Origin: Humitalea sp050632385
GTDB taxonomy: Bacteria > Pseudomonadota > Alphaproteobacteria > Acetobacterales > Acetobacteraceae
Assembly: GCF_050632385.1 (NCBI RefSeq)
Contig: NZ_CP192599.1
Coordinates: forward strand, 3,968,001-4,032,000
Length of the DNA: 64,000 bases
Reading direction: 5' to 3'
The position numbers were made by a program, and so were the translations under genes. Below the pieces are notes generated by a model. It saw only the letters and a list, made by a program, of their open reading frames with translations. It was not told where the DNA came from and did not search any database. Position 1 is the first letter of the stretch. Each line of letters begins with the position of its first letter. Of this stretch, positions 44,041-53,051 are shown one piece after another.

Positions 44041-46137
44041 ATGCTGAACGCGCTGCTTGCCCCGCGGTCCATCGCGGTGGTCGGGGCTTCCGAACGCCCG
44101 TCGCCGGGGCGCGCGATCCTCACCTCCCTCGATCGCCTCGGTTTTGCCGGCGATATCTGGCCGGTGCATCCGCGCAGCGCGACCGTGCTTGGCCACGCCT
44201 GCTATCCCAGCCTGTCGGCGCTGCCGGGCGTGCCGGATGTCGTGGCCTTCTGCATGGGCAATGACCGGCTGCCCGCGGCTTTCCGCGAGGCCGCCGAACG
44301 CGGCGTGAAATCCGCCGTGATCTATTCCGCCGGTTTTGCCGAGATCGAGACCGAGGCCGGGCGCCAGCTTGCCGACAAGATCACTGGCCTTGCGAAGGAG
44401 GCCGGCATCGCGCTCTGCGGCCCCAATTGCATGGGCGTGCTCAGCCCCGCCTCCCGCAGTTCGGTCTATCTGCACGAGGTCTTCGATCCGGAGAAAGTGA
44501 CCGGCAACGTCGGGTTGATCTCGCAGAGCGGGTCCATCTGCATCGGCCTGGTCGCGGATTGCCGCCGCTACGGCTTCAGCCACGTCATCTCCACCGGCAA
44601 TGAGATGGTGCTGACGACGGAAGACTTCATGGATGCGCTGATCGACGATGCGGCGACCAAGGTCATCGCCCTGTTCACCGAATCCGTGCGGCGGCCGGAA
44701 CGCTTCGTCGCCGCACTCGACCGCGCGGCCGATGCGGGCAAGCCCGTCGTGGTGCTGAAAGTCGGCAAGACCGCCCGCGCGCAGCACGCCATCACCACCC
44801 ATACCGGCGGCCTTGCCGGCGAAGCGGGCGCCTTCAGCGCCGTGCTGCGCGCGCATCGCGCGATCGAGGTCGATGACCCCGCCGAACTGGCCGAAGTCCT
44901 GGCCGCCTGCCAGGGCCGCCACATGCCGCGCGGCCGGCGCCTGGCCATCGTCACCGGGTCGGGCGGGCAGACCGAGTTGATCCTCGACCTGGCCGAACAG
45001 ACGCCCATCGTGCTGGACCCGATGGCGCCCGCGGATCGCGCCGCCATCGACCCCGTGATCGGCGGCGTGCCGGGTGAGGGCAATCCGCTGGACGCCTGGG
45101 GCAATGGCAAGCCGGATGTGAACTATCCGCATTCCATGCAGGTGCTCGGTGCATCCGCGCATTGCGATGCCGTCGCCTTCTGCGGCGATGGCATGGACGG
45201 GCATCCGCTGGATGATCCCGCCGAGGACCTACCCTATGCCGAGATGGTGAAGGCTGCGGCCGCCGGATCGCAAAAGCCCTTCTACTACCTCAGCACCCGC
45301 GCCGGCGTGTTCCGCACGGACCAGGAAGCCGTGTTGCGCCCCGGTGGCGTCGCGATGTTGAGCGGCGTGCTGCAGGGCCTGCGCGCGATTTCGCGCCTGG
45401 CCGATTGGGGACAGCCGCGCGCCCCGCTACGGGCGGGCCCGGGCCTGCGCCCCGCCGCGATCGACACCGGCCGCGCCACCATCCACGAATACGACGCCAA
45501 GCGGATGCTGGCGAAAGCCGGCGTCGCGACGGTGCCCGAACACCTGGCGCAGACCCTGCCGGACGCGCTGGCGGCCGCACGCAGCCTCGGCTTCCCAGTG
45601 GTGCTGAAGGTTGTGGCCGATGCCATCGCCCACAAGTCGGAACTCTCGCTGCTGGAACTGCGCCTGACGGATGATGCCGCCGTCACCGCGGCCTGGGGCC
45701 GGTTGCAGGACCGCCTTGGCGCCATCGCGCCCGCGCCAGACATCGCCGGCATCCTGGTGCAACCGATGGTGTCGGACGGCGTGGAGGTCCTGGCCGGCAT
45801 AAGCAACGATCCCGAATTCGGGCCGATCATGGCCTTCGGACTCGGTGGCACGCTGGTCGAGATTTTCCGCGACGTGGTGCTGCGCCCGCTGCCCCTGCGC
45901 GCGGGTGAGGCCGAGGCGATGATCGCCGAGACGCGGATCGCGTCCGTCCTTCTCGCGGGCGCCCGCGGCGCACCGCCGGCCGATGTGCCGGCGCTCGCCG
46001 CGAGCCTTTACGCGCTCAGTGACTTCGCCATCGCCAATGCGGCCCGCATCGCCGAGATCGACGTGAACCCGATCAAGGTGCTGCCGCTCGGGCGCGGCTG
46101 CATGGCGCTGGACGCGGTGATCCTGCCGAAGCCGTAG
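44041..46137 (+). CDS. ADP-forming acyl-CoA synthetase family protein (acetate-CoA ligase type)
   Basis: A 698-residue fused protein that joins an organic acid to CoA, with nucleoside diphosphate as a product. The N-terminal CoA-binding part begins LLAPRSIAVVGASERPSPG, the succinyl-CoA-ligase-like parts follow (CGPNCMGVLSP, VGLISQSGSICIG), and an ATP-grasp domain closes the protein (IHEYDAKRMLAKAGVATVPE, ILVQPMVSDGVEVLAGISND, AFGLGGTLVEIFRDVVLRPLPL, IAEIDVNPIKVLPLG). The adjacent crotonase gene suggests that a carboxylate from the pathway is activated and then processed as a thioester. Confidence 0.92.
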   Translation: MLNALLAPRSIAVVGASERPSPGRAILTSLDRLGFAGDIWPVHPRSATVLGHACYPSLSALPGVPDVVAFCMGNDRLPAAFREAAERGVKSAVIYSAGFAEIETEAGRQLADKITGLAKEAGIALCGPNCMGVLSPASRSSVYLHEVFDPEKVTGNVGLISQSGSICIGLVADCRRYGFSHVISTGNEMVLTTEDFMDALIDDAATKVIALFTESVRRPERFVAALDRAADAGKPVVVLKVGKTARAQHAITTHTGGLAGEAGAFSAVLRAHRAIEVDDPAELAEVLAACQGRHMPRGRRLAIVTGSGGQTELILDLAEQTPIVLDPMAPADRAAIDPVIGGVPGEGNPLDAWGNGKPDVNYPHSMQVLGASAHCDAVAFCGDGMDGHPLDDPAEDLPYAEMVKAAAAGSQKPFYYLSTRAGVFRTDQEAVLRPGGVAMLSGVLQGLRAISRLADWGQPRAPLRAGPGLRPAAIDTGRATIHEYDAKRMLAKAGVATVPEHLAQTLPDALAAARSLGFPVVLKVVADAIAHKSELSLLELRLTDDAAVTAAWGRLQDRLGAIAPAPDIAGILVQPMVSDGVEVLAGISNDPEFGPIMAFGLGGTLVEIFRDVVLRPLPLRAGEAEAMIAETRIASVLLAGARGAPPADVPALAASLYALSDFAIANAARIAEIDVNPIKVLPLGRGCMALDAVILPKP

Positions 46138-46140
46138 GGC

Positions 46141-46536
46141 TCAGCCGACCACGCGCTTGGCGGCGACGCGGTCGAGGAATTTTGCGGTTTCGATCACCGC
46201 GCGGCGATGCGTCGCGCGGCCGATCACATCGGCACCGTCCGAAGCCTCCAGCGTGAATTCCAGGCTACGGCGGTCCACGACCGTCAGCGTGCAGGTGATG
46301 GCCACGGTCATGCCGACCGGGGTCGCAGCCAGGTGATCCAGCGCGATATGCGTGCCGACCGAGCCGCGGCCCGCTTCCAGCAGCGGCGCGATGGCGGCGA
46401 TGCAGCAGCGCTCCATCAACCCCACCAGGGCCGGCGTCGCCAGGACCGGGAATCCGGCGTTGCCGAAGCGGTCAGCGGTCAGGTCTTCGGTGACCGGCAC
46501 GTCGATACGATGGGTCAGCCCGGCTTCAAGCGTCAT
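46141..46536 (-). CDS. FlK-like thioesterase
   Basis: A 131-residue hotdog-fold protein close in pattern to the fluoroacetyl-CoA thioesterase FlK and its many general relatives. Candidate catalytic residues are Thr and Glu in LATPALVGLMERC and His in ALDHLAATPVG, followed by ITCTLTVVDRRSLEFTLEASDG. The relatives hydrolyse small acyl-CoA thioesters and rarely concern fluorine, so the substrate should not be assumed. It converges on the synthetase gene (three bases apart) and is divergent from the monooxygenase. Confidence 0.85.
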   Translation of the reverse strand: MTLEAGLTHRIDVPVTEDLTADRFGNAGFPVLATPALVGLMERCCIAAIAPLLEAGRGSVGTHIALDHLAATPVGMTVAITCTLTVVDRRSLEFTLEASDGADVIGRATHRRAVIETAKFLDRVAAKRVVG

Positions 46537-46551
46537 GATGGCCTCGTTGTG

Positions 46552-46572
46552 TTTTAGTGTGGGTCAAATTTT
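46552..46572 (+). promoter_or_regulatory. Repeat element of the catabolic regulon, site 3
   Basis: TTTTAGTGTGGGTCAAATTTT, a copy of the shared element, 16 bases upstream of the thioesterase start in the divergent thioesterase/monooxygenase region. Confidence 0.5.
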
Positions 46573-46627
46573 GGCGCCAAGGGCGACGGCACGGTCTTAG
46601 CGAATCCCTCTTCCTGCGGAAAGGATT

Positions 46628-46648
46628 TTTGCTCATACTCAAATTATC
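46628..46648 (+). promoter_or_regulatory. Repeat element of the catabolic regulon, site 4
   Basis: TTTGCTCATACTCAAATTATC, one of the two best copies. Its ACTCAAATTAT core is identical to that at 54823-54832, 8 kb away. It lies 31 bases before the monooxygenase start. Confidence 0.6.
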
Positions 46649-46678
46649 GGGTCCGATAAGACGGAGGAAACCGCCCCC

Positions 46679-47989
46679 ATGCCGCTCCAGCCTCGCCACA
46701 TGCATCTTGGCGTTTTCATCCTCGGCTCCGGGCATCATGTCGCCGGTTGGCGCATGCCGGGCGCCCAGGCGGGGGCGGAGAACCTGCCGCTGCTGCAACA
46801 CATCGCGCGCACCGCCGAACGCGGGAAGTTCGACCTGGTCTTCTTCGCCGATGCGCTGAACACCGCCGCGGGCATGCATCCATCGGTGCTGGTGCGGCTG
46901 GAACCGATCACCCTGCTGACGGCGCTGGCGATGTGCACGACGCATGTGGGCCTCGCGGCCACAGCCTCGACCACCTACACCGAGCCCTACAATCTCGCGC
47001 GGCTGTTCGGTTCACTCGACCACATCAGCGGCGGGCGTGCCGGCTGGAACGTGGTGACCGGCGCCTTCGCCGAAGCCGCGGCGAATTTCGGCACGACCAG
47101 CCACCCGCCGCACGACGAACGCTACGCCATCGCCGATGAATTCGTGAAGGTGCTAAAGGGGCTTTGGGACAGTTGGGAAGACGGCGCGATCGTGATGGAT
47201 CGCGCGACCGGGCAGTATGCCGACACGTCCCGACTGCACACATTGAACCACAAGGGCAAATACTTCTCGGTCAAGGGACCGCTGAACCTGTCGAGGCCGC
47301 CGCAGGGCTATCCGGTGCTGATCCAGGCCGGTGCGTCAGACGTGGGGCGGGATCTCGCGGCTTCGGTCGCCGAGATCGTCTTCGCCGTGCAGCAGGACAT
47401 GGCGGCGGCAAAGGCCTTCTCCGATGACATCAAGGCACGCGCCATCGGCTTTGGCCGTTCGCCCGACCATGTGAAAATCATGCCAGGCGTCAGCCCGATC
47501 ATCGGCAGCACCGAGGCCGAGGCGCGTGAACGCCTGTTGCAACTCGGCGAGTTCCTCGACCCTGTCGCCGCACTCCGCATCCTGTCCGAACGGCTGGGCC
47601 ACGACCTGTCCGGCTTCGACCTCGACGCGCCTGTCCCGGAACTGCCGGAATCCACGATCATGCGCGGCCATGCGGCGACGCTGACAGCCCTGGCAAAACG
47701 GGAAAACCTGACCCTGCGGCAATTGCGCAACATCGCCGCGGGGGCGATGGGGCATCGCCTGCTCTGCGGCACGCCGGAACAGGTGGCGGATGGGCTGGAG
47801 GAATGGTTCCGCGCCGGCGCTGCCGACGGCTTCAACATCATGCCGCCCTGGTTCCCCGGCGCCTTCGACGACTTTGTCGACCAGGTCGTGCCGATCCTGC
47901 AAAAGCGCGGGCTGTTCCGGCAGGACTATACGGGCACCACGCTGCGCGATCATCTGGGCCTGCCGCGGCCGCCCCATCCCGCCGCGTGA
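46679..47989 (+). CDS. Flavin-dependent monooxygenase, NtaA/SnaA/DszA group of the LLM class
   Basis: A 436-residue luciferase-like two-component monooxygenase that uses FMNH2 supplied by a separate reductase. Group features are HMHLGVFILGSGHH at the N-terminus, FADALNTAAGMHPSV, TASTTYTEPYNLARLFGSLDHISGGRAGWNVVTG and the insert HKGKYFSVKGPLNLSRPPQGYPVLIQAGAS. Members open or hydroxylate N- and S-containing compounds (nitrilotriacetate, dibenzothiophene sulfone, uracil by the related RutA). No flavin reductase gene is nearby. ATG 46679 is preceded by GGAGGA. It lies inside the proposed regulon. Confidence 0.93.
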   Translation: MPLQPRHMHLGVFILGSGHHVAGWRMPGAQAGAENLPLLQHIARTAERGKFDLVFFADALNTAAGMHPSVLVRLEPITLLTALAMCTTHVGLAATASTTYTEPYNLARLFGSLDHISGGRAGWNVVTGAFAEAAANFGTTSHPPHDERYAIADEFVKVLKGLWDSWEDGAIVMDRATGQYADTSRLHTLNHKGKYFSVKGPLNLSRPPQGYPVLIQAGASDVGRDLAASVAEIVFAVQQDMAAAKAFSDDIKARAIGFGRSPDHVKIMPGVSPIIGSTEAEARERLLQLGEFLDPVAALRILSERLGHDLSGFDLDAPVPELPESTIMRGHAATLTALAKRENLTLRQLRNIAAGAMGHRLLCGTPEQVADGLEEWFRAGAADGFNIMPPWFPGAFDDFVDQVVPILQKRGLFRQDYTGTTLRDHLGLPRPPHPAA

Positions 47990-47992
47990 TGT

Positions 47993-50263
47993 TCAGTCGC
48001 CGTGCGCCCGTCGAAGGGCGTGCAGGCGGGCGGGGGTGATCGGCAATGCGGTGATGGGCACGCGATGGCCCAGCGCCGCATCCACGGCCGCCGCGATGGC
48101 GGCGCCGATGGCGGTGGTGCCGCCCTCACCCGCGCCTTTCACGCCCAGGGTGCCGATGCGGCTGGGCGCATCCTCGGTGATCAGCATGTCCACGGCCGGC
48201 ATTTCGGCGGCGGTCGGCATCATGTAGTCCGCAAACGTCACCGACAGCGGCTGGCCATCGGCGGCGTAGAGGAACTCCTCCAGCAAGGCACCGCCGACAC
48301 CCTGCGCGGCACCGCCGGCGATCTGGCCCTCGACCAGCATTGGGTTCACCGAACGGCCGATATCGTAGCCGACCATGACACGTTCCAGCACGACCCCACT
48401 GGTTTCGGGATCGACGCGAGCCACCGCCATGTGGATGCCATAGGGGTAGGTCATGTGGCCGGATTCAAAGGTTGCCTCCGCCACCAGGTGCGCGTCACCT
48501 GCCGTAAGGCAGGCCGCGACGACATCTCCGATGGCGACACCAGCACCCGACCCATCGGCGGCGACAACCCGGCCGTCGCGCAGCGCCAACTCGGATGGCG
48601 GTCGTTGCAGCAGATCCCCGGCCCTGGTCAGCAATGTCTCCGACAGCTTGCCGCAGGCGATCGTGACCGCGGCGCCGCTCATCACCGTGACGCGCGTGGC
48701 GAAGGCGCCCATGCCGCGACCGATGCGATCGGTTTGGCCATGCACGACGCGGATGTTCTGGGGCGCGATGCCGAGGCCCTCACAAGCAATCTGCGCGAGC
48801 ACGGTTTCCACCCCCTGCCCGACCGATGCGACGCCGGTGATGATCTCGGCTCCGCCCTCTGTGTCCAACTCGATCCGCACATCGTCGAAGGGGCCAAGGC
48901 CGCTCTTCTCGACGAAGAAGGCGAGGCCAAAACCGACCCTTTCGCCCGCATCGCGGCGCGCCTGCAACGCGGCTTCCATTCGCGGATAGTCGATGTGCGC
49001 CAGCGAGCGATCCAGCAGCCGCGCGTAATCCCCGGAATCATAGACGAGCGGCGTGCCCAGCGCGTCGATCTGGCGATCGAAGGGCATCGCCTCCGGCGGG
49101 ATCAGATTCACCCGCCTCACCGCGATGCGATCCAACCCGAGTTGATCCGCCACCGCGTCCATCAACCGCTCGCGCACGAAGGAACTCTCGTAGCGCCCCG
49201 GCGCGCGATAGGTGCCAGCCGGCGTCTTGTTCGTCAGCCGCACATGGCCCGTCGCGCGATAGGCCGGAAACACATACGGCCCCGGCAGCATCGCCGCGGC
49301 AAGGTCCGGCACGGTGACGGCATGGGTGCGGACATAGGCGCCCTGGTCCACCCAGAATTCATCCTGGACACCCAGTACAAAGCCTTTCTCATCCACAGCC
49401 GCGCGGATGAGATGGGCCTGGTCACGCGAATGATTGGCGGCGAGCAGATGTTCGCGCCGGTCCTCGATCCATTTCACCGGGCGACCCAGCCGCATCGCGG
49501 CCAGGCAGACCAGCACATCCTCCGGATACAATTCGCCGCGGATGCCGAAGCCGCCGCCGACATCACCCTCGTGCAGATGGATCGCGGCGGGGTCGATGCC
49601 CAGCATGCCGGCAATCGCCAGCCGGTTCGCATGCGGCACCTTGGAGGCGCCATACATGCGCAGGATGCCGCCATCCATCACCGCCAAGCCACCGCGCGTT
49701 TCCAACGGCACGCCGGAATGGCGGCCGACCGCCAGGGTCAGTTCAACCTGATGCGCCGCCTTGGCAAAAGCCGCGTCCAGATCGCCATAGGCCTTGCACA
49801 CCACGGCCGCTTCGGTGCCGTGCGTGCCGTCGAAGTCACCGGGATCCTCCGTGCCGCGCAGCAGCGGCGGCAGGTCGTCGATCTCGGCAAAGACCAGTTC
49901 CTCGGCGTCCTCGGCGGTGTAGGGATCCTCGGCAAAAACCAGCGCCATCGGTTCGCCGACGTAGCGCACGCGCTCCTGCGCAAGGATGGGCTGCCGGTAG
50001 GGGTCCAGTCCCTTCACGCTCATCTGCCGGAAGCCGATCGGCGGCAGCGATGCGACATCGGCACCGGTCCAGACCGCCACCACCCCGGGCAGCGCCAGCG
50101 CCGCCGAGGTATCGATCCCCCGCAGCACCCCATGCGCGACGGGCGCGCGCACCACCCGCATGTGCAACTGGTTGGGGACGTTCAGGTCCGCTGCGAAACG
50201 CCCCTCGCCGCGCAGCAGCGGCGGGTCTTCGATACGCCTTACGCGTTGACCGATTCCGCCCAT
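47993..50263 (-). CDS. Molybdenum hydroxylase large subunit B (xanthine dehydrogenase family)
   Basis: A 756-residue molybdopterin-binding subunit. Its N-terminal MGGIGQRVRRIEDPPLLRGEGRF is typical, and cofactor loops include GDVGGGFGIRGELYPED and TYRAPGRYESSFVRERLMD. The catalytic glutamate is in GVKGAGEGGTTAIG near the C-terminus. The active-site loop is not the AYxCSFR of CO dehydrogenase, so it hydroxylates an organic substrate. It overlaps the FeS subunit gene by 25 bases and is a second, clearly different large subunit in the operon, converging on the monooxygenase gene. Confidence 0.93.
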   Translation of the reverse strand: MGGIGQRVRRIEDPPLLRGEGRFAADLNVPNQLHMRVVRAPVAHGVLRGIDTSAALALPGVVAVWTGADVASLPPIGFRQMSVKGLDPYRQPILAQERVRYVGEPMALVFAEDPYTAEDAEELVFAEIDDLPPLLRGTEDPGDFDGTHGTEAAVVCKAYGDLDAAFAKAAHQVELTLAVGRHSGVPLETRGGLAVMDGGILRMYGASKVPHANRLAIAGMLGIDPAAIHLHEGDVGGGFGIRGELYPEDVLVCLAAMRLGRPVKWIEDRREHLLAANHSRDQAHLIRAAVDEKGFVLGVQDEFWVDQGAYVRTHAVTVPDLAAAMLPGPYVFPAYRATGHVRLTNKTPAGTYRAPGRYESSFVRERLMDAVADQLGLDRIAVRRVNLIPPEAMPFDRQIDALGTPLVYDSGDYARLLDRSLAHIDYPRMEAALQARRDAGERVGFGLAFFVEKSGLGPFDDVRIELDTEGGAEIITGVASVGQGVETVLAQIACEGLGIAPQNIRVVHGQTDRIGRGMGAFATRVTVMSGAAVTIACGKLSETLLTRAGDLLQRPPSELALRDGRVVAADGSGAGVAIGDVVAACLTAGDAHLVAEATFESGHMTYPYGIHMAVARVDPETSGVVLERVMVGYDIGRSVNPMLVEGQIAGGAAQGVGGALLEEFLYAADGQPLSVTFADYMMPTAAEMPAVDMLITEDAPSRIGTLGVKGAGEGGTTAIGAAIAAAVDAALGHRVPITALPITPARLHALRRAHGD

Positions 50264-50736
50264 TTGCCGAGCTCCTTAGCGGCCGCGCGGACAGCGGCGA
50301 GAATGTTCTGGTAGCCGGTGCAGCGGCACAGGTTGGACGACAGGACGTGGCGCATCTCCGCCTCGTCAAAAGGACGATCGCGCTCCAGCAACCACGTCGC
50401 CAGCATCAGGAATCCCGGCGTACAGAACCCGCATTGCAACCCGTGATGCGCCTGGAACGCGTTCTGCAACACGTTCAGCGTGCCGTCCGATGCGGCCAGC
50501 CCTTCGACCGTGCGGATCGCGCCGCCCGCGGCCTGCACGCCGAACATCAGGCAGGCGCGCACCGGCACCTCGTCAACAATGACGGTGCAGGCGCCGCAGA
50601 CGCCATGTTCGCAGCCCAGATGCGTGCCGGTCAGCCCACAATCGTCACGCAGCACATCGGCCAGGGTGCGGCGTGGTTCGACCGTCACGCGATGCGGCGT
50701 GCCATTGACGGTGAAGGTGACGTCTTGCTGTGTCAT
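50239..50736 (-). CDS. Molybdenum hydroxylase small subunit with two 2Fe-2S clusters
   Basis: A 165-residue CoxS-type subunit. The plant-ferredoxin-type cluster is bound by CEHGVCGAC and a later cysteine, and the second cluster by CGFCTPG and CRCTG in the helical domain. It passes electrons from the molybdenum centre to FAD. It overlaps both neighbours, by four bases (ATGA) with large subunit A upstream and by 25 bases with large subunit B downstream, so it is made in step with both and probably serves both. Confidence 0.97.
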   Translation of the reverse strand: MTQQDVTFTVNGTPHRVTVEPRRTLADVLRDDCGLTGTHLGCEHGVCGACTVIVDEVPVRACLMFGVQAAGGAIRTVEGLAASDGTLNVLQNAFQAHHGLQCGFCTPGFLMLATWLLERDRPFDEAEMRHVLSSNLCRCTGYQNILAAVRAAAKELGKWAESVNA

Positions 50737-53051
50737 GCTGGAATCCTGCCGCGGATCAAGGCGCGGATGCGGCCCGGCGTCGCCGGGAATTCCGCGATGT
50801 CCACACCAAAAGGCACCAGCGCGTCGCTGATCGCATTGCAGATCGCCGCCGGCGCGCCGATGGCACCGCCCTCACCCAGCCCCTTGGCCCCGGTGATCGT
50901 CGCGGCGCTGATGGTGACAAGGTGGTGGATCTCGATCTCGGGGATCTCGGCCAGGGTAGGCGGGATGAAATCCGCCAGGGTGCCGGTCAGCACATTGCCG
51001 TCCTCGGCATGGATGATCTCCTCCATCAACGCATTGCCGATGCCCTGCGCGACGCCGCCGCGCACTTGGCCATCGGCGATCAGCGGGTTGATGATGCGCC
51101 CGGCGTCCTCGACCACCAGGTAGCGTTCGATGCGGACATGGCCGGTCTCGGCATCCACCTCCACGATCACCGCGTGGCAGGCGTTGGAAAAGGTGCCGGA
51201 CGGATCGTAGGACCCGCTCTCCGCAAGGTTGAAGCCACCGACATCGGAAAACAGGTCGCTGCGCTGGTGCACCTGCCGCGCCAGCGTATCCAGCGGCACC
51301 GAGGCGTCATTCTCCCCGACCGCCAGCCCATCGCGCAGCACGATCCGGTCTTCCGACGTCTGCAACAGCCGCGCCGCCCCCTGCCGCAACCGCGCCGCCA
51401 GGCGCTGCGCCGCGATCTGGCAGGCGCCGCCGCTGATCACCGCGGACCGGCTCGCAAAGGTCCCCCAGCCATAGGGCGTGCGATCGGTGTCGCCATGGAT
51501 GATGCGGATGCGCGCCGCATCCATGCCCAGTTCATCGGCGATGATCTGCGCCAGCGCCGTGCGCAACCCCTGGCCATGCGGCGAGGCGCCGATGCGCGCC
51601 TCGACCTCGCCCGTGGCCAGCATGGCGATGTCCACCACCTCATACCCCGGCACGATCCCCATGCCGCGGGCGGCGAAGGCGGGCGTGCCATAGCCGGTGC
51701 GTTCGTTGAACACGGCCAGGCCCAGGCCCAGGAACCGCCCCTCCGCCCGTGCCGCCTTTTGGCGCGCGCGAAACGCCGGGATATCGAGCTTCGCGACAGC
51801 CGTATCCATCGCCTCGATATAGGACGCCTCGTCCAACATCAGCCCCGTCGCGGTGCGATGCGGGAAGCTATCCACCAGGTTGCGGCGGCGCAGTTCGACG
51901 GAGTCCATCCCCAGCGCCAAGGCCGCGCGGTCCATCAGCCGTTCGATGCCAAAGGTGATGACCGGGCGCGACACGCCGCGATAGGGCGCGATCGGACAGG
52001 TATGGGTGATCACCCCCCGCGCCCGCGCGGCATAGGCCGGCACCTTGTAGGGGCCAGGATACTCGGCAAAAGCCATCAAGGGCTCGACACCGCTGGTCGT
52101 CGGGTAGCAGGAAAACGCCCCGACATTGGCCAGTATTTCCGCATCCAGCGCCAGCAGATGCCCTTCCGCATCAAACGCCCCGCGCAGCACATGCCGCTGG
52201 TCGCGGGAATGGGCGGAGGCAGTCAGGTTCTCGTTGCGGTCCTCAATCCAGGCGAAGGCGCCGCGATGGCGCCGCGCGAGCCAGACCAGCACCGGATACT
52301 CCGGGAACATCGACATCTTCTGGCCGAAGCCGCCGCCGACATCGGGGGCCACGACCTGCAAATCGGCCTCCGGCATACCCAGCAGATCGGCGATGCCCGT
52401 GCGGATCATATGCGGCATCTGGAGCGATGCGCTGAGCCGCACGCGCCCCGTGGCGCGATCGTATTCCGCGCAGCCGCCGCGCCCCTCCAGCGGCGTCGCA
52501 TTCTGGCGGCGCGAACGCACCGTCATCTCCACCACGCAATGCGCGGCGGCGAAACCGGCATCGCAGGCCGGGTTGCGCAGCAGCCCCTCGACCATGACAT
52601 TGCCCGGGGCGACCGCATGCACCAGCGGCGCGCCGGGCAGCAGGGCGTCGTCCAGGTCCACGACCGCGGTATCGGCCTCGATCTCCACCTCGACCAGCTC
52701 GGCCAGGTCTTCGGCCAGTTCGGGCGTATCGGCGACGATGGCGGCGATGGGCTGACCGAAGAAATGCACGCGGTCGCGCGGCAGCACCGGCTGTTCCACC
52801 GGGCGATAATCGAAGCGGTGCAGCATCGGCTTGATGACGCCGACCTCGGGCATGTCGGCCGCCGTGACGAAGATCGCACCGGGCGGCATATCGGGCGGCG
52901 GCCGCAGTGCGACGATGCGCCCCGCGGCGACCGGGCTGCGGACGAAGCGCACCGCGCGCGCGCCGATGGCGATATCGGCGATGTAGCGCCCCTCGCCCCG
53001 CAGCAGCGCCGGGTCCTCGAACCGCACCAGGCGGCGGCCGACCCAGTTCAT
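50733..53051 (-). CDS. Molybdenum hydroxylase large subunit A (xanthine dehydrogenase family)
   Basis: A 772-residue molybdopterin-binding subunit. Its start, NWVGRRLVRFEDPALLRGEG, is typical. Molybdopterin loops are APDVGGGFGQKMSMFPEYP and APYRGVSRPVITFGIERLMD, and the catalytic glutamate is in GAKGLGEGGAIGAP. It resembles form-II CoxL-like enzymes and caffeine, nicotine or carboxyl-aromatic hydroxylases rather than CO dehydrogenase. It overlaps the FAD subunit gene (ATGA) and the FeS subunit gene (ATGA). Confidence 0.94.
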   Translation of the reverse strand: MNWVGRRLVRFEDPALLRGEGRYIADIAIGARAVRFVRSPVAAGRIVALRPPPDMPPGAIFVTAADMPEVGVIKPMLHRFDYRPVEQPVLPRDRVHFFGQPIAAIVADTPELAEDLAELVEVEIEADTAVVDLDDALLPGAPLVHAVAPGNVMVEGLLRNPACDAGFAAAHCVVEMTVRSRRQNATPLEGRGGCAEYDRATGRVRLSASLQMPHMIRTGIADLLGMPEADLQVVAPDVGGGFGQKMSMFPEYPVLVWLARRHRGAFAWIEDRNENLTASAHSRDQRHVLRGAFDAEGHLLALDAEILANVGAFSCYPTTSGVEPLMAFAEYPGPYKVPAYAARARGVITHTCPIAPYRGVSRPVITFGIERLMDRAALALGMDSVELRRRNLVDSFPHRTATGLMLDEASYIEAMDTAVAKLDIPAFRARQKAARAEGRFLGLGLAVFNERTGYGTPAFAARGMGIVPGYEVVDIAMLATGEVEARIGASPHGQGLRTALAQIIADELGMDAARIRIIHGDTDRTPYGWGTFASRSAVISGGACQIAAQRLAARLRQGAARLLQTSEDRIVLRDGLAVGENDASVPLDTLARQVHQRSDLFSDVGGFNLAESGSYDPSGTFSNACHAVIVEVDAETGHVRIERYLVVEDAGRIINPLIADGQVRGGVAQGIGNALMEEIIHAEDGNVLTGTLADFIPPTLAEIPEIEIHHLVTISAATITGAKGLGEGGAIGAPAAICNAISDALVPFGVDIAEFPATPGRIRALIRGRIPA

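Noticed and set aside
46141..46536. Fluoroacetate resistance gene
   Set aside because: The FlK-like pattern is shared by many general thioesterases and no fluorine-related gene is nearby; only the family is supported.
48002..50314. A 770-residue plus-strand open frame opposite large subunit B
   Set aside because: It lies opposite a gene with complete molybdopterin motifs and has only shadow composition.
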